Assembly (NCBI RefSeq): GCF_014836675.1
Contig: NZ_JACSQK010000004.1
Span: forward strand, 62,001 to 126,000
Length of the DNA: 64,000 nucleotides
Direction: 5' to 3'
Source: Comamonas avium
GTDB lineage: Bacteria > Pseudomonadota > Gammaproteobacteria > Burkholderiales > Burkholderiaceae_C
Shown here: in pieces, positions 54,648-63,658 of the stretch
Layout: each line of letters begins with the position of its first letter
Numbering within the stretch: the stretch's first letter is position 1
The notes under the pieces: generated by a model
Databases searched by the model: none
Told to the model about the DNA's origin: nothing
What the model saw: only the letters and a program-made list of their open reading frames with translations
Position numbers and translations under genes: made by a program

Positions 54648-54740
54648 AGAGCTATCAGCGTTTAGCAGTCAACGACTTCAGATAGCTTTCATACTGAAAC
54701 GCTTATGTATAAAGCGCTAACAGCTATGCTTTATTAATCA
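54648..54740. repeat. AT-rich intergenic repeat, copy D
   Basis: Left end AGAGCTATCAGCG and right end AAAGCGCTAACAGCTATGC, which are imperfect inverted copies of each other. Middle GATAGCTTTC and ACGCTTATGTATAAAG. Directly after the Bcr-type gene. Confidence 0.6.
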
Positions 54741-54903
54741 CCGTGTACCCATCACTGCGCGCACCAGCCAGTCACCCCAAGGCAAACGCTAGCAGCCAAG
54801 CCGCAACGTTGCAACGATTACGCGGGCTTGGCACAAGCAGCTAAACAATGGTGCATTGAAGACGCTCTGCATCGCTCGCAGTGCCTCTGAACTCATAAAA
54901 AAA

Positions 54904-54923
54904 AGGCAGTCAGATGACTGCCT
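54904..54923 (-). terminator. Terminator after the first TRAP binding-protein gene
   Basis: AGGCAGTCA and TGACTGCCT, with A run before it and T run after, read on the minus strand past the stop at 54948. Confidence 0.8.
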
Positions 54924-54947
54924 TTTTGCTGCCTGAACCCAAGGGCT

Positions 54948-56027
54948 TCACAGCTTCTGGGTGGACATGAAGTTGTCGAAACGACCTTCGGCAAAGCGAA
55001 ACCACAGCACCTGATCGCGCTGGAAGTTGCGATAGTCGGTGTAAACCTTTTTCCAGTCCGGATTGCTTTTGTCCAGACCCGCATAGACCTCCATCGATGC
55101 TTTGAACGATGCATCCATCACTTGCTGAGGGAAAGGCAGCACCTTGGCACCCGCAGCAACCAGCTGTTTCAAAGCGGCAGGGTTGCGGGCGTCATAGCGG
55201 CCCTGGCAGGTAACGTGTGCCTCGTGTGCAGCCGCCTTCACAATGGCTTTGTACTCATTGCTCAGGCTATTGAAAGCCTTGTCGTTGATGTAGAAAGACA
55301 GGTTCAGCGAGCCTTCCCACCAGCCTGGGTAGTAGTAGAAAGGCGCCACCTTGTTCAGACCCAGCTTCAGATCGTCGTAAGGGCCAATCCACTCTGCGGC
55401 ATCGATCGTGCCTTTTTCCAGCGACTGGTAAATTTCACCCGCAGGAATGTTCTGGGGTACAGCGCCCATCTTCTCCAGCACCTTGCCCGCAAAACCACCC
55501 ACACGGAATTTCAGGCCCTTGATGTCTTCGGTGGTCTTGACTTCCTTGCGGAACCAGCCACCCATCTGCGCACCCGTGTTCCCCCCCAGCATGGGAACAA
55601 TGTTGTATTTGGCGTAGAACTCGGTCATCAGCTTGGTGCCGTTGCCGTCCACCATCCATGCGGTCAGTTGGCGTGAGTTCATGCCAAATGGAATGGCACC
55701 GCCAATGGCAAACACTTCATTTTTGCCAAAGAAGTAGTAAGGCGCTGTGTGGGCCATTTCCACCGTGCCGCTTTGTACGCCATCGACCACATTGAAAGCG
55801 GGCATCAGCTCGCCAGCCTGGTGCACCGACACGTCGAACTTACCACCCGTCATCGACTTGACCGCGTTGGCAAACACGTCAGCAGAGCCGTAAATGGTGT
55901 CCAGCGACTTGGGAAAGCTAGAGGCGATGCGCCAGCGAAGTGCAGGTTGTGCATGCACCGCCGGGGCTGCAGCAGCAGCCAGAACACCGGCGATACCGGC
56001 ATTTTTAAGCATGGAACGACGATCCAT
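54948..56027 (-). CDS. TRAP transporter solute-binding protein (TakP/FcbT1-like), copy 1
   Basis: 359 residues from MDRRSMLKNAGIAGVLAAAA at 56027. The N-terminus has twin arginines before a hydrophobic stretch, so Tat export to the periplasm is likely, ending at AVHAQ. It matches the DctP superfamily binding proteins of the keto-acid and chloroaromatic types: FPKSLDTIYGSADVFANAVKS, TAPYYFFGKNEVFAIGGAIPFG, KGLKFRVGGFAGKVLEKMGAVP and WIGPYDDLKLGLNKVAPFYYYPGWWEG. No permease adjoins it. The permease pair at 25590-27979 is of the matching class, so it could serve it. Confidence 0.92.
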   Translation of the reverse strand: MDRRSMLKNAGIAGVLAAAAAPAVHAQPALRWRIASSFPKSLDTIYGSADVFANAVKSMTGGKFDVSVHQAGELMPAFNVVDGVQSGTVEMAHTAPYYFFGKNEVFAIGGAIPFGMNSRQLTAWMVDGNGTKLMTEFYAKYNIVPMLGGNTGAQMGGWFRKEVKTTEDIKGLKFRVGGFAGKVLEKMGAVPQNIPAGEIYQSLEKGTIDAAEWIGPYDDLKLGLNKVAPFYYYPGWWEGSLNLSFYINDKAFNSLSNEYKAIVKAAAHEAHVTCQGRYDARNPAALKQLVAAGAKVLPFPQQVMDASFKASMEVYAGLDKSNPDWKKVYTDYRNFQRDQVLWFRFAEGRFDNFMSTQKL

Positions 56028-56104
56028 TGAGGGTCTCCTTAGGGGTTTAAAAACTAACCTCTCCCTCCTGCCCCGCTTCGATGGCGGCTTGCAGGCACAA
56101 AAAA

Positions 56105-56139
56105 GCCGGTGCGCTGAGCGTTCACTGCTACACACCGGC
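56105..56139 (-). terminator. Terminator after the second TRAP binding-protein gene
   Basis: GCCGGTG (56105-56111) and CACCGGC (56133-56139), followed on the minus strand by TTTTTT. It lies between the two binding-protein genes, so they are separate units. Confidence 0.75.
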
Positions 56140-56202
56140 CTTATCTGACGCTGTGCAAACATGGGGGTACATGTCCGCACAATGACTCCATTGACTTACA
56201 AC

Positions 56203-57285
56203 TTACAGCTTGACTGAGCTCATGTACTGGTTGAAGCGCAGTTCAGAGAAACGCTCCCACAGCAGCTGGTCACGCTGGAAAGCACGCATGTCCTGGTGGA
56301 TCTTCTTGAACTCTGGCGACTTGGCTTCGTGCTCGGCAAAAACTTCCATCGAAGCCTTGAACCCGGCATCCATCACATCTTTAGGGAATGCCTTCAGCTG
56401 GGTCTTGTCGGCCACCAGCTTCTTGAGTGCTACGGGGTTAAAGGCGTCGTACTTGGCCGTCATGTCGCGCGCGGCCACACGGGTCGCTGCATCCACAATG
56501 GCTTTGTTTTCTGCCGACAGTGCCGCGTAGGCCTTGGCATTGACGAAGAACTCCAGCTCAGCGCCACCTTCCCACCAGCCTGGGTAGTAATAGAAAGGCG
56601 CAACCTTGTTGAAGCCCAGCTTCTGGTCGTCGTGCGGGCCAACGAACTCGGTGGAGTCGAGCGTGCCTTTTTCCAGTGCCTGGTACACATCGCCAGCAGG
56701 CATGTTTTGCGAGACCACGCCCAGCTTGGCCATGGCTTCACCGAACAAGCCGCCGCCCAGACGCATCTTCAGGCCTTTGAGGTCAGCCACAGACTTGATC
56801 TCTTTGCGGTACCAGCCACCCATCTGGGTGCCGGTGTTGCCAGCGCTGTAGCTCTTGATGTTGTAGTTGGCGCAGAACGCGTCAAACAATTTACGGCCGT
56901 TGCCGTGTTCCATCCATGCATCCATCTGGCGTGCAGTCAGCCCAAAAGGAACCGCGCAGCCAAATGCGAAGATGGAGTTTTTGCCCGTGAAGTAGTAAGG
57001 CGCGGTCTGCGCCATTTCAACAGTACTGTTTTCCAGCGCATCGACCACGCCAAAAGCGGGCATCAGCTCGCCTGCGGCGTGCAGTGACACTTCAAACTTG
57101 CCGCCAGAAAGCGCCTTGACGGTTTGCGAAAATTTTTCGGCACTACCAAAAATGGTATCGAGGGATTTTGGAAAGCTCGAAGCCAGACGCCAACGCACGG
57201 CAGCTTGCGCATGAACTGCGGGTGCCACTGCAGCAGCCAGTACACCAGCAATGCCAGCATTTTTGATCAGGGAACGACGGTCCAT
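56203..57285 (-). CDS. TRAP transporter solute-binding protein (TakP/FcbT1-like), copy 2
   Basis: 360 residues starting MDRRSLIKNAGIAGVLAAAV, a signal nearly identical to that of copy 1, so an ancestral tandem duplication is clear. The mature parts agree along their length (for example TAPYYFTGKNSIFAFGCAVPFG and KGLKMRLGGGLFGEAMAKLG) but differ at many positions near the ligand pocket, so ligand preference may differ. It is separated from copy 1 by a terminator and has an AAGGAGA ribosome site. Function is organic-acid binding, with no adjacent permease. Confidence 0.92.
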   Translation of the reverse strand: MDRRSLIKNAGIAGVLAAAVAPAVHAQAAVRWRLASSFPKSLDTIFGSAEKFSQTVKALSGGKFEVSLHAAGELMPAFGVVDALENSTVEMAQTAPYYFTGKNSIFAFGCAVPFGLTARQMDAWMEHGNGRKLFDAFCANYNIKSYSAGNTGTQMGGWYRKEIKSVADLKGLKMRLGGGLFGEAMAKLGVVSQNMPAGDVYQALEKGTLDSTEFVGPHDDQKLGFNKVAPFYYYPGWWEGGAELEFFVNAKAYAALSAENKAIVDAATRVAARDMTAKYDAFNPVALKKLVADKTQLKAFPKDVMDAGFKASMEVFAEHEAKSPEFKKIHQDMRAFQRDQLLWERFSELRFNQYMSSVKL

Positions 57286-57437
57286 TTTTTCTCCTTAAAT
57301 ATTCACACGCGGCGACCACCAGGTCAGCCTTGCCCCTCAGGAATAACACCCAGAGAGATTTGTAAAATTTTAGGAATGGAAGATGTAAAAACCGTCGGGG
57401 GTTTACCCCTGAAACCCGGCCGCCTTCAGCGAAATGT

Positions 57438-57459
57438 CAGACAGCCTTGCGGCTGCCTG
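57438..57459 (-). terminator. Hairpin after dxs (possible terminator)
   Basis: CAGACAGCC and GGCTGCCTG around TTGC, 10 bases past the dxs stop on the minus strand. No adjacent T run, so a weak or factor-assisted terminator. Confidence 0.45.
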
Positions 57460-57468
57460 AACCTCTGA

Positions 57469-59373
57469 TCACTGCGATGGGTTCAAAAAACGCTGTCGAA
57501 TGGAGCGTTCAATGCCTGCAGCATCCAAGCCCTCCAGAGCCATCAGCTTGGCGGGGTCTCCATGCTCAATAAACTTGTCTGGCAAACCCAGGTGCAGCAC
57601 GGGCAATGTGATGGCCGCTTGTGACAGTGCTTCAGAAACAGCTGAACCCGCACCACCGGCGATGCAGCCATCTTCTACCGTCACGAATGCATCATGTGTG
57701 GCTGCCAATTCGCGCACCAGTGCTGCATCAAGCGGCTTGGCCCAGCGCATATTGGCAACTGTGGCATCCACAGCCTCGCCCACTTGCAGCGCGGGGTACA
57801 GCAAAGTGCCAAACGACAAGATCGCAATACGTGGCTTGGTGTTGCCGTTTTCGCCAGCACGCAGAGCCGTACTCTGGCGGCGCACTTCACCCTTGCCAAA
57901 AGGCAGGCTGGACAAATCTTGCAACGGCTCTACACCCACGCCTGCACCACGGGGGTAGCGCACGCACACAGGGTGATCTTGCTCATGGGCGGTCGTCAGC
58001 AACTGGCGGCACTCACGCTCATCTGCAGGTGTGGCCATGCTCATATTGGGAATGCAGCGCACAAAAGCGATGTCATACGCACCGGCGTGCGTTGCACCGT
58101 CTGCACCCACCAGCCCTGCACGGTCCAGCGCAAAAACCATGGGCAGGTTTTGCAGCGCAACGTCGTGAATCAGCTGGTCGTAGGCGCGTTGCAAAAAGGT
58201 GGAATAAATTGCCACCACAGGCTTGACGCCTTCACAAGCCATGCCAGCGGCAAAGGTTACGGCATGCTGCTCAGCAATACCGACGTCGTAGTAGCGATCT
58301 GGGAAACGCTTTTCAAACTCCACCATGCCCGAGCCTTCGCGCATGGCCGGTGTAATCGCCACCAGGCGCTTGTCCTGCACGGCCATGTCACACAGCCACT
58401 GGCCAAACACTTGTGTAAAGGTGGGTTTGCTTGGTGCGCTCGATTTCACGATACCAACAGCAGGGTCAAACTTTCCTGGGCCGTGGTATGTCACCGGATC
58501 AACTTCGGCCAGCTTGTAGCCATGGCCCTTTTTGGTCACCACATGCAAAAACTGCGGGCCTTCCAGGCTGCGGATGTTTTCCAGTGTGGGGATCAGCGAA
58601 TCCAGATCATGCCCATCAATCGGGCCGATGTAGTTAAAGCCAAAGTTCTCGAACATGGTGGCAGGCACCACCATGCCCTTTGCATGTTGCTCCAGGCGCT
58701 TGGCCAGCTCCAGCAAAGGCGGCACTTGCTTGAGTACGTTCTTGCCCACATTGCGGGCAGTTGCATAAAACTGACCACTCATGAGCTGTGCCAGATAACG
58801 ATTGAGTGCGCCCACAGGAGGGCTGATGCTCATATCGTTGTCATTCAAGATGACAAGCAAATTGCCATCGAGCACGCCCGCATTGTTCATGGCCTCAAAC
58901 GCCATACCTGCGGTCATTGCGCCATCGCCAATCACAGCAATCGCGCGGCGTTCTTCACCTTTGCGCTTGGCCGCCATCGCCATGCCCAGTGCGGCGGAAA
59001 TACTGGTCGATGAATGCCCCGCGCCAAAGGCATCGTGCTCACTCTCAGTGCGCAGCGGAAAGCCGGAGATACCGCCCAGCTGGCGCAGCGTTGCCATGCG
59101 CTCACGCCGGCCTGTGAGAATTTTGTGGGGGTAGGTCTGGTGTCCCACATCCCAGACCACACGGTCATAGGGTGTGTTGAAGACGTGGTGCAAAGCCACG
59201 GTCAGCTCCACCGTTCCCAAATTGGAACTCAGGTGACCGCCAGTCTTGGACACGCTGTCCAGCACGTAAGCACGCAATTGTTCAGACAGCGCTTTGAGGT
59301 CGCTGCGCGACAGATTACGCAGATCCGAAGGGGCATTGACTTTGTGCAGCAAAGGGTAAGCGTTCGTGGTCAT
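57469..59373 (-). CDS. dxs: 1-Deoxy-D-xylulose-5-phosphate synthase
   Basis: First enzyme of the methylerythritol phosphate route to isoprenoids, joining pyruvate and glyceraldehyde 3-phosphate with thiamine diphosphate. 634 residues from [20 protein letters not shown] at 59373; a TTG at 59379 is in frame. Domain I has [19 protein letters not shown] and thiamine site [18 protein letters not shown]. Domain II has the catalytic Glu in [18 protein letters not shown]. Domain III carries the transketolase C-terminal fold. Last of the xseB-ispA-dxs operon. Confidence 0.97.
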   Translation of the reverse strand: MTTNAYPLLHKVNAPSDLRNLSRSDLKALSEQLRAYVLDSVSKTGGHLSSNLGTVELTVALHHVFNTPYDRVVWDVGHQTYPHKILTGRRERMATLRQLGGISGFPLRTESEHDAFGAGHSSTSISAALGMAMAAKRKGEERRAIAVIGDGAMTAGMAFEAMNNAGVLDGNLLVILNDNDMSISPPVGALNRYLAQLMSGQFYATARNVGKNVLKQVPPLLELAKRLEQHAKGMVVPATMFENFGFNYIGPIDGHDLDSLIPTLENIRSLEGPQFLHVVTKKGHGYKLAEVDPVTYHGPGKFDPAVGIVKSSAPSKPTFTQVFGQWLCDMAVQDKRLVAITPAMREGSGMVEFEKRFPDRYYDVGIAEQHAVTFAAGMACEGVKPVVAIYSTFLQRAYDQLIHDVALQNLPMVFALDRAGLVGADGATHAGAYDIAFVRCIPNMSMATPADERECRQLLTTAHEQDHPVCVRYPRGAGVGVEPLQDLSSLPFGKGEVRRQSTALRAGENGNTKPRIAILSFGTLLYPALQVGEAVDATVANMRWAKPLDAALVRELAATHDAFVTVEDGCIAGGAGSAVSEALSQAAITLPVLHLGLPDKFIEHGDPAKLMALEGLDAAGIERSIRQRFLNPSQ

Positions 59374-59471
59374 CAGCAAATTATGGAAAGCGGGTTGGCA
59401 GTTGTGAACAGTGTGTATTCACAACTGCCAACCAAGCAATAGGAAAAATTCGACAGTCTTGCAAGCATTCA

Positions 59472-60407
59472 TCAATGCGAGCGCGACACCACCATGTGTG
59501 CTAATGCAGACAAGGCACGAACATCGGGCAGATCACTGTCATCCAATGCCTGCAATGCTTGCTGCAACAAAACATTGGCATAGCTGCGGGCGCCATCCAG
59601 GCCCATCAAAGAGACGAACGTGGGCTTGTCATTGGCCGCATCCTTGCCCGGAGTTTTCCCCAGAGTGGCGGCATCGGCAATCACATCCAGTACATCGTCC
59701 ACCACCTGGAATGCAACACCCAACGCTGTGGCATAGCGGCTCAGTGCCTGCTGCACGGGCGGTGTCACTGCGGCACATGCCACGCCCATGGCGACGCTGG
59801 CCTCCAGCAAAGCCCCTGTTTTCAGGCTGTGCATACGGCGCAGCTGCTGCTCATCCAAGGCCTTGCCAACGCTGGCCAGGTCAATGGCTTGCCCACCGGC
59901 CATGCCCTGTGCACCCGCAGCTTGCGCCAAAACGCGACAAAGCTTGGCTTGAATGGCGGGTGGCACCATGTCATCCGCTGGGGTGAGCAGCTCGAAAGCC
60001 AGCGCTTGCAAGGCATCGCCAGCCAGCAGCGCACGCGCCTCACCAAACTGCACATGCACGGTCGGCTTGCCACGGCGCAGCACATCGTTGTCCATGCAGG
60101 GCATATCGTCATGCACCAGGGAATACGCATGAATCAGCTCAACCGCACAACCAGCGCGCATGGCGGCATCGGGCAAGCCCTGCACAGCCTGTGCAGCCGC
60201 CAGTACCAGCAAAGGCCGAAGACGCTTGCCGCCATCCAATACGGCATACCGCATGGCCTCACCCAGATCAGCTGGTGCATTCACACCTACCCACAATGAC
60301 AGCGACTGCTCGGTGCGTTGTAATTGCTCCTGCATCCATGCATTGAAATCAAACTGGGGGGCAGAAGGCGCGGAAGTATTCGGTGTCATCAAAATCTGAG
60401 ATTCCAT
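59472..60407 (-). CDS. ispA: Farnesyl diphosphate synthase (polyprenyl synthetase)
   Basis: Adds isopentenyl diphosphate units to make FPP. 311 residues from MESQILMTPNTSAPSA at 60407, with an alternative ATG at 60389. The two Asp-rich metal motifs are in LVHDDMPCMDND (FARM) and VVDDVLDVIADA (SARM), and GGKRLRPLLVLAAA opens the family fold. KTGALLEASVAMG and DKPTFVSLMGLDGARSYA support it. Lies 10 bases after xseB, 98 bases before dxs, on one transcript. Confidence 0.96.
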   Translation of the reverse strand: MESQILMTPNTSAPSAPQFDFNAWMQEQLQRTEQSLSLWVGVNAPADLGEAMRYAVLDGGKRLRPLLVLAAAQAVQGLPDAAMRAGCAVELIHAYSLVHDDMPCMDNDVLRRGKPTVHVQFGEARALLAGDALQALAFELLTPADDMVPPAIQAKLCRVLAQAAGAQGMAGGQAIDLASVGKALDEQQLRRMHSLKTGALLEASVAMGVACAAVTPPVQQALSRYATALGVAFQVVDDVLDVIADAATLGKTPGKDAANDKPTFVSLMGLDGARSYANVLLQQALQALDDSDLPDVRALSALAHMVVSRSH

Positions 60408-60417
60408 GTCGACCCAC

Positions 60418-60666
60418 TTAATCCTGCGACCATTGCTTGATCTGCCCTTCATCCAGCGCACGAATTTGCGCTTCCACAGTGTCTAGCTGCTGACGACAGA
60501 ACTCCAACAGGAAAGAGGCACGTCGGTAGCCATTCATCATGTCGGTCAATGGCAACTGGCCAGACTCCATCGCCACAGCCAGCTCCTCCAACTCTGCCAA
60601 AGCCAGCTCGTAGCTCTCTGGGGGTTGGGAAATGTCGGAGACGGCTTTGGTTTTGGCCTTAGGCAT
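60418..60666 (-). CDS. xseB: Exodeoxyribonuclease VII small subunit
   Basis: 82 residues. XseB binds XseA in the nuclease complex that degrades single-stranded DNA. The family signature SYELALAELEELAVAMESGQLPL and the following YRRASFLLEFCRQQLDTVEAQI are clear. First gene of the xseB-ispA-dxs operon, a common arrangement in proteobacteria. xseA is not in this window. Confidence 0.94.
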   Translation of the reverse strand: MPKAKTKAVSDISQPPESYELALAELEELAVAMESGQLPLTDMMNGYRRASFLLEFCRQQLDTVEAQIRALDEGQIKQWSQD

Positions 60667-61019
60667 GCGAGTGCTCGTGGGGGTTGGGGAATCGATGATT
60701 TTAGGCTGTGCTGACCACCCGCTTGCTTAAGCGGCCTTGACTTAACCAGGCGTTACCTAATTTAGGGGCATATGCGCCCATTCATTGCAATGCATACCCA
60801 GCGCCGCCGCATCAGGCAATGCACACCCGGGACACATAAAAGAAGGCATTCAGCATTCCCATGGCGGGTATCGCCAGACAATAGGAGCAAGCCACGCTTG
60901 GCAACATGCTTGTTTGCTACGCTCTAGAGAGCTGTCAATGGCCGGTGAATGCGGGCTGCAAGCTCTTTTGTTTTGAAATACAAAAAAACCAGATAACAAA
61001 GTCAATCAGGGACAAAACC
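60667..61019. other. Gene-free region between xseB and the EamA gene
   Basis: 353 bases between divergent genes, with promoters presumably for both. On the minus strand TAAAAT near 60700 could be an xseB -10. I see no gene or repeat here. Confidence 0.45.
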
Positions 61020-61931
61020 ATGCAAGTGTTATGGATGGTGGTAGGCGCATTCTTGTTTGCCACCATGGGTATGTGCATCAAATATGCAGCCCCTTATTTC
61101 AATACCGCGGAAATCGTTTTCTATCGCGGCCTGATTGGCATGCTGGTGCTGTGGCTGCTGAGTGCATCGCAAGGCGTATCGCTGAAAACCGCACATCCAT
61201 GGATGCATACCTGGCGCAGCTTGGTAGGCGTCACTGCCATGGGCTGCTGGTTTTATGCCATTACGCAAATGCCGCTGGCCAGCGCCATGACGCTCAATTA
61301 CATGAGCAGTATCTGGATTGCGGTTTTCTTGCTGGCAGGCGCGCTGTGGTCGCTGCACCCCAAGAGCGGCAAACCCCGGCAAGCTCTCAACACCCCCCTG
61401 ATTGCCACTATCTTGATTGGCTTTGCAGGTGTTGTGCTCATGCTGCAGCCCAGCTTTGCACAAGAAGAAAGTGCAGCTGCCTTCATCGGGCTGGCCTCAG
61501 GGCTGCTGTCGGCACTGGCATATATGCAGGTGGTTTCGCTCTCGCGCATTGGAGAGCCCGAATCGCGCACCGTCTTTTTCTTTGGTCTCGGCTGTACGCT
61601 GGTGGGGCTGATCGCCAGCTGCGTGACTGGTTTTTCTCAATGGCCGGGCTGGGAGGCCGCCTGGTGGCTCATTCCCATTGGCCTGCTTGCTGCAGGCGGC
61701 CAGTTGTGCATGACACGCTCTTACGCCAGCGCCAAAACTGCGCGAGGCACGCTGGTGGTGGCCAATCTGCAGTACTCGGGCATTGTGTTTGCGGGTCTGT
61801 ACAGCCTCTTTCTGTTCAACGACCGCCTGGGATGGGAAGGCTGGCTGGGCATGACCTTGATTGTGGTGAGCGGGATTGCTGCCACCATCTTTCGCGCACG
61901 CGGCGCTGCAGCAGCCCCTGCCAAACCCTAG
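61020..61931 (+). CDS. EamA (DMT) family transporter, RarD-like
   Basis: 303 residues, ten membrane spans in two EamA repeats. It starts MQVLWMVVGAFLFATMGMCIKYAAP at 61020. The first repeat shows ATLNYMSS-type TAMTLNYMSSIWIAVFLLAGA, and the second has LLAAGGQLCMTRSYASAKTARGTLVVANLQYSGIVFAGLYSL. Such proteins export metabolites, some nucleosides or amino acids. Substrate unknown. It leads into the sulfurtransferase gene 40 bases downstream. Confidence 0.88.
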   Translation: MQVLWMVVGAFLFATMGMCIKYAAPYFNTAEIVFYRGLIGMLVLWLLSASQGVSLKTAHPWMHTWRSLVGVTAMGCWFYAITQMPLASAMTLNYMSSIWIAVFLLAGALWSLHPKSGKPRQALNTPLIATILIGFAGVVLMLQPSFAQEESAAAFIGLASGLLSALAYMQVVSLSRIGEPESRTVFFFGLGCTLVGLIASCVTGFSQWPGWEAAWWLIPIGLLAAGGQLCMTRSYASAKTARGTLVVANLQYSGIVFAGLYSLFLFNDRLGWEGWLGMTLIVVSGIAATIFRARGAAAAPAKP

Positions 61932-61946
61932 GTCACTGGTTCACAA

Positions 61947-61972
61947 TGCAAGGAGATTGAACTCTCCTTGCA
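61947..61972 (+). promoter_or_regulatory. Hairpin covering the sulfurtransferase ribosome site
   Basis: TGCAAGGAGA (61947-61956) and TCTCCTTGCA (61963-61972) form a perfect 10-bp stem with the loop TTGAAC. The AAGGAG ribosome site is in the 5' arm and the first base of the start ATG (61972) closes the stem. The same stem may also serve as a terminator for the upstream gene, but no T run follows. Confidence 0.6.
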
Positions 61973-62880
61973 TGGCCATGACTTACACCACCCTGATTTC
62001 TCCCGCGCAGCTGCAAGCACTCCAGTCCAGTGGACAGCCTTACATGGTGTTTGACTGCAGCTTTGATCTGGGCAACCCCTCTGCAGGTCGCCAGCAATAT
62101 GCGCAAAGCCACATTGCAGGGGCCGTCTACGCCGACCTGGATCAGCATTTGAGTGCCCGCCACGGAGCCCCAAGCAAAGACGGTGTCGTGCTTACCGCGC
62201 AAACAGATCAACCAGCATCCGGAGGCCGTCACCCACTGCCCAGCCGCGAGCGCTTTGCACAATGGCTGTCTTCGGTCGGTTTTCGCAATGACATGCAAGC
62301 CGTGGTCTATGACCGCCAGGGCTGCAACTTTTGCGGTCGTCTGTGGTGGATGCTCAAGTGGGCTGGCCACGATGCCGTGGCAGTACTGGACGGCGGACTG
62401 CAAGCCTGGATGGCCTTCAATGGAGCTACCAGCGAGGGCGAAGAGGCGTCGCACTTCCAGTCGAACTTCGAATTGCACGACAGCTTGCGCCAGCTGGTCA
62501 CAGTGTCGCAAGTCGAGGCACGCTTACAACAAGCAGATGCCCAGACCATTATTGATGCCCGCGCTCCCGCTCGTTACCGTGGTGAAGTGGAGCCGCTGGA
62601 CCCTGTGGCAGGCCATATTCCCGGGGCGCTGAATCGTCCCTTCACCGAAAACATTGCCTTGGATGGACGATTCAAACCCCCAGCATTGCTGCGTGCAGAA
62701 TTTGAAGCGCTCTTGCAAAACCGCAACCCATCCACCGTGGTGCACCAGTGCGGCAGCGGTGTCAGTGCCTTGCCTAACCTCATCGCCATGGAGGTTGCGG
62801 GTTTTGCACCTACACAGCTTTTTGCAGGCAGCTGGAGTGAATGGTGCAGCAACCCTGAACGGCCGGCCGTCAAAAGTTAA
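61972..62880 (+). CDS. sseA: 3-Mercaptopyruvate/thiosulfate sulfurtransferase (rhodanese)
   Basis: 302 residues in two rhodanese domains. The active-site loop is HQCGSGVSAL with Cys260; the CGSGV form is typical of 3-mercaptopyruvate sulfurtransferase, not classic thiosulfate rhodanese. The N-terminal domain is inactive and includes FCDFDLGN-type FDCSFDLGNPSAG and AQSHIAGAVYADLDQHLS. C-terminal segments are IIDARAPARYRGEVEPLDPVAGHIPGALN. An ATG 6 bases further on is also possible. A hairpin covers the upstream ribosome site. Confidence 0.92.
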   Translation: MAMTYTTLISPAQLQALQSSGQPYMVFDCSFDLGNPSAGRQQYAQSHIAGAVYADLDQHLSARHGAPSKDGVVLTAQTDQPASGGRHPLPSRERFAQWLSSVGFRNDMQAVVYDRQGCNFCGRLWWMLKWAGHDAVAVLDGGLQAWMAFNGATSEGEEASHFQSNFELHDSLRQLVTVSQVEARLQQADAQTIIDARAPARYRGEVEPLDPVAGHIPGALNRPFTENIALDGRFKPPALLRAEFEALLQNRNPSTVVHQCGSGVSALPNLIAMEVAGFAPTQLFAGSWSEWCSNPERPAVKS

Positions 62881-63295
62881 CGATCTTTTCCGCCGAGAAC
62901 AAAGGGGGTTTTGCACCTTTTTCAGGAGCATTAAGCGCCCTGATTTAAGGCATCATGCAGACCATGCACTGAAGAAGTGGCCTGTGCTGAACAAGCCGGG
63001 ATAAGGCGGGTTTTTCACCCCTTTGACCGGCTGTTCAAATTGTTACAAAACGGTTACATTTAAAACCATGCAAGCAATGCAACGTTGCTTTTGTAGGTAA
63101 AAGCCTTACATGGTGTTAGAGGCTGCCAGACAAAACTGCGCGTGCGCACAGACAACACGCACCGGCGCACCCCGACTCAACTTTCTGCATCGTCCACCCC
63201 ACAATCCATTCCATCAGATCGCCGCTTGCACTCCAAGCCACAGCGACACCCCACGAGCTAACGCTCGATTTAGGACACTGGAAAGGACGAGAACC
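62881..63295. other. Long regulatory region upstream of flhD
   Basis: 415 bases with no gene. It holds the GTTACA direct repeats (63042-63058), TTTAAAA just after them, and a long untranslated leader before flhD. Length and content suit a multi-input flagellar master-operon promoter. Confidence 0.6.
63042..63058 (+). promoter_or_regulatory. GTTACA direct repeats upstream of flhD
   Basis: GTTACA at 63042-63047 and again at 63053-63058, spaced exactly 11 bases. Tandem sites with this periodicity are bound by OmpR/PhoB-class response regulators. It is about 240 bases ahead of the flhD ATG. Confidence 0.5.
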
Positions 63296-63622
63296 ATGAA
63301 TGACGAACAACTGCTTGCTGAGATCCGTGAAGCCAATCTGACATACCTGATGCTGGCACAGACACTGATCCGCAAAGACAAGGCCGAAGCCGTTTTCCGC
63401 CTGGGTCTGAGCGAAGAAGCATGCGACATTCTGGGCACCCTTTCCGCAGCCCAGGTGCTCAAGATTGCCTCCCGCAACACCATGCTGTGCAGCTTCCGTG
63501 TTGACGATGAACTGGTCTGGAACCTGCTGACCAACCACAGCAGCAACAAGATCGGCAACGAAGCCACCAACACCCTGCACGCCAACATCCTGATGGCCAG
63601 CCGCGTCTCCGAAGTGCTTTAA
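63296..63622 (+). CDS. flhD: Flagellar transcriptional activator FlhD
   Basis: 108 residues from MNDEQLLAEIREANLTYLMLAQ at 63296, with an AAAGGA ribosome site; the longer frame to 63110 is untranslated leader. FlhD pairs with FlhC into a hexamer that activates class-2 flagellar genes. The family stretches IREANLTYLMLAQTLIRKDKAEAVFRLG and LSEEACDILGTLSAAQVLKIA are clear. FlhDC type master control occurs in enterics and in Burkholderiales such as Comamonadaceae. Confidence 0.95.
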   Translation: MNDEQLLAEIREANLTYLMLAQTLIRKDKAEAVFRLGLSEEACDILGTLSAAQVLKIASRNTMLCSFRVDDELVWNLLTNHSSNKIGNEATNTLHANILMASRVSEVL

Positions 63623-63658
63623 GCCCTTGTCGACTTAAGAATTCCCACGGAGTACACC

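Larger units (their letters stand above)
54646..54947. other. Gene-free region after the Bcr-type gene
   Basis: 302 bases: repeat copy D, then unremarkable sequence up to a terminator (54904-54923) for the minus-strand binding-protein gene. Confidence 0.55.
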
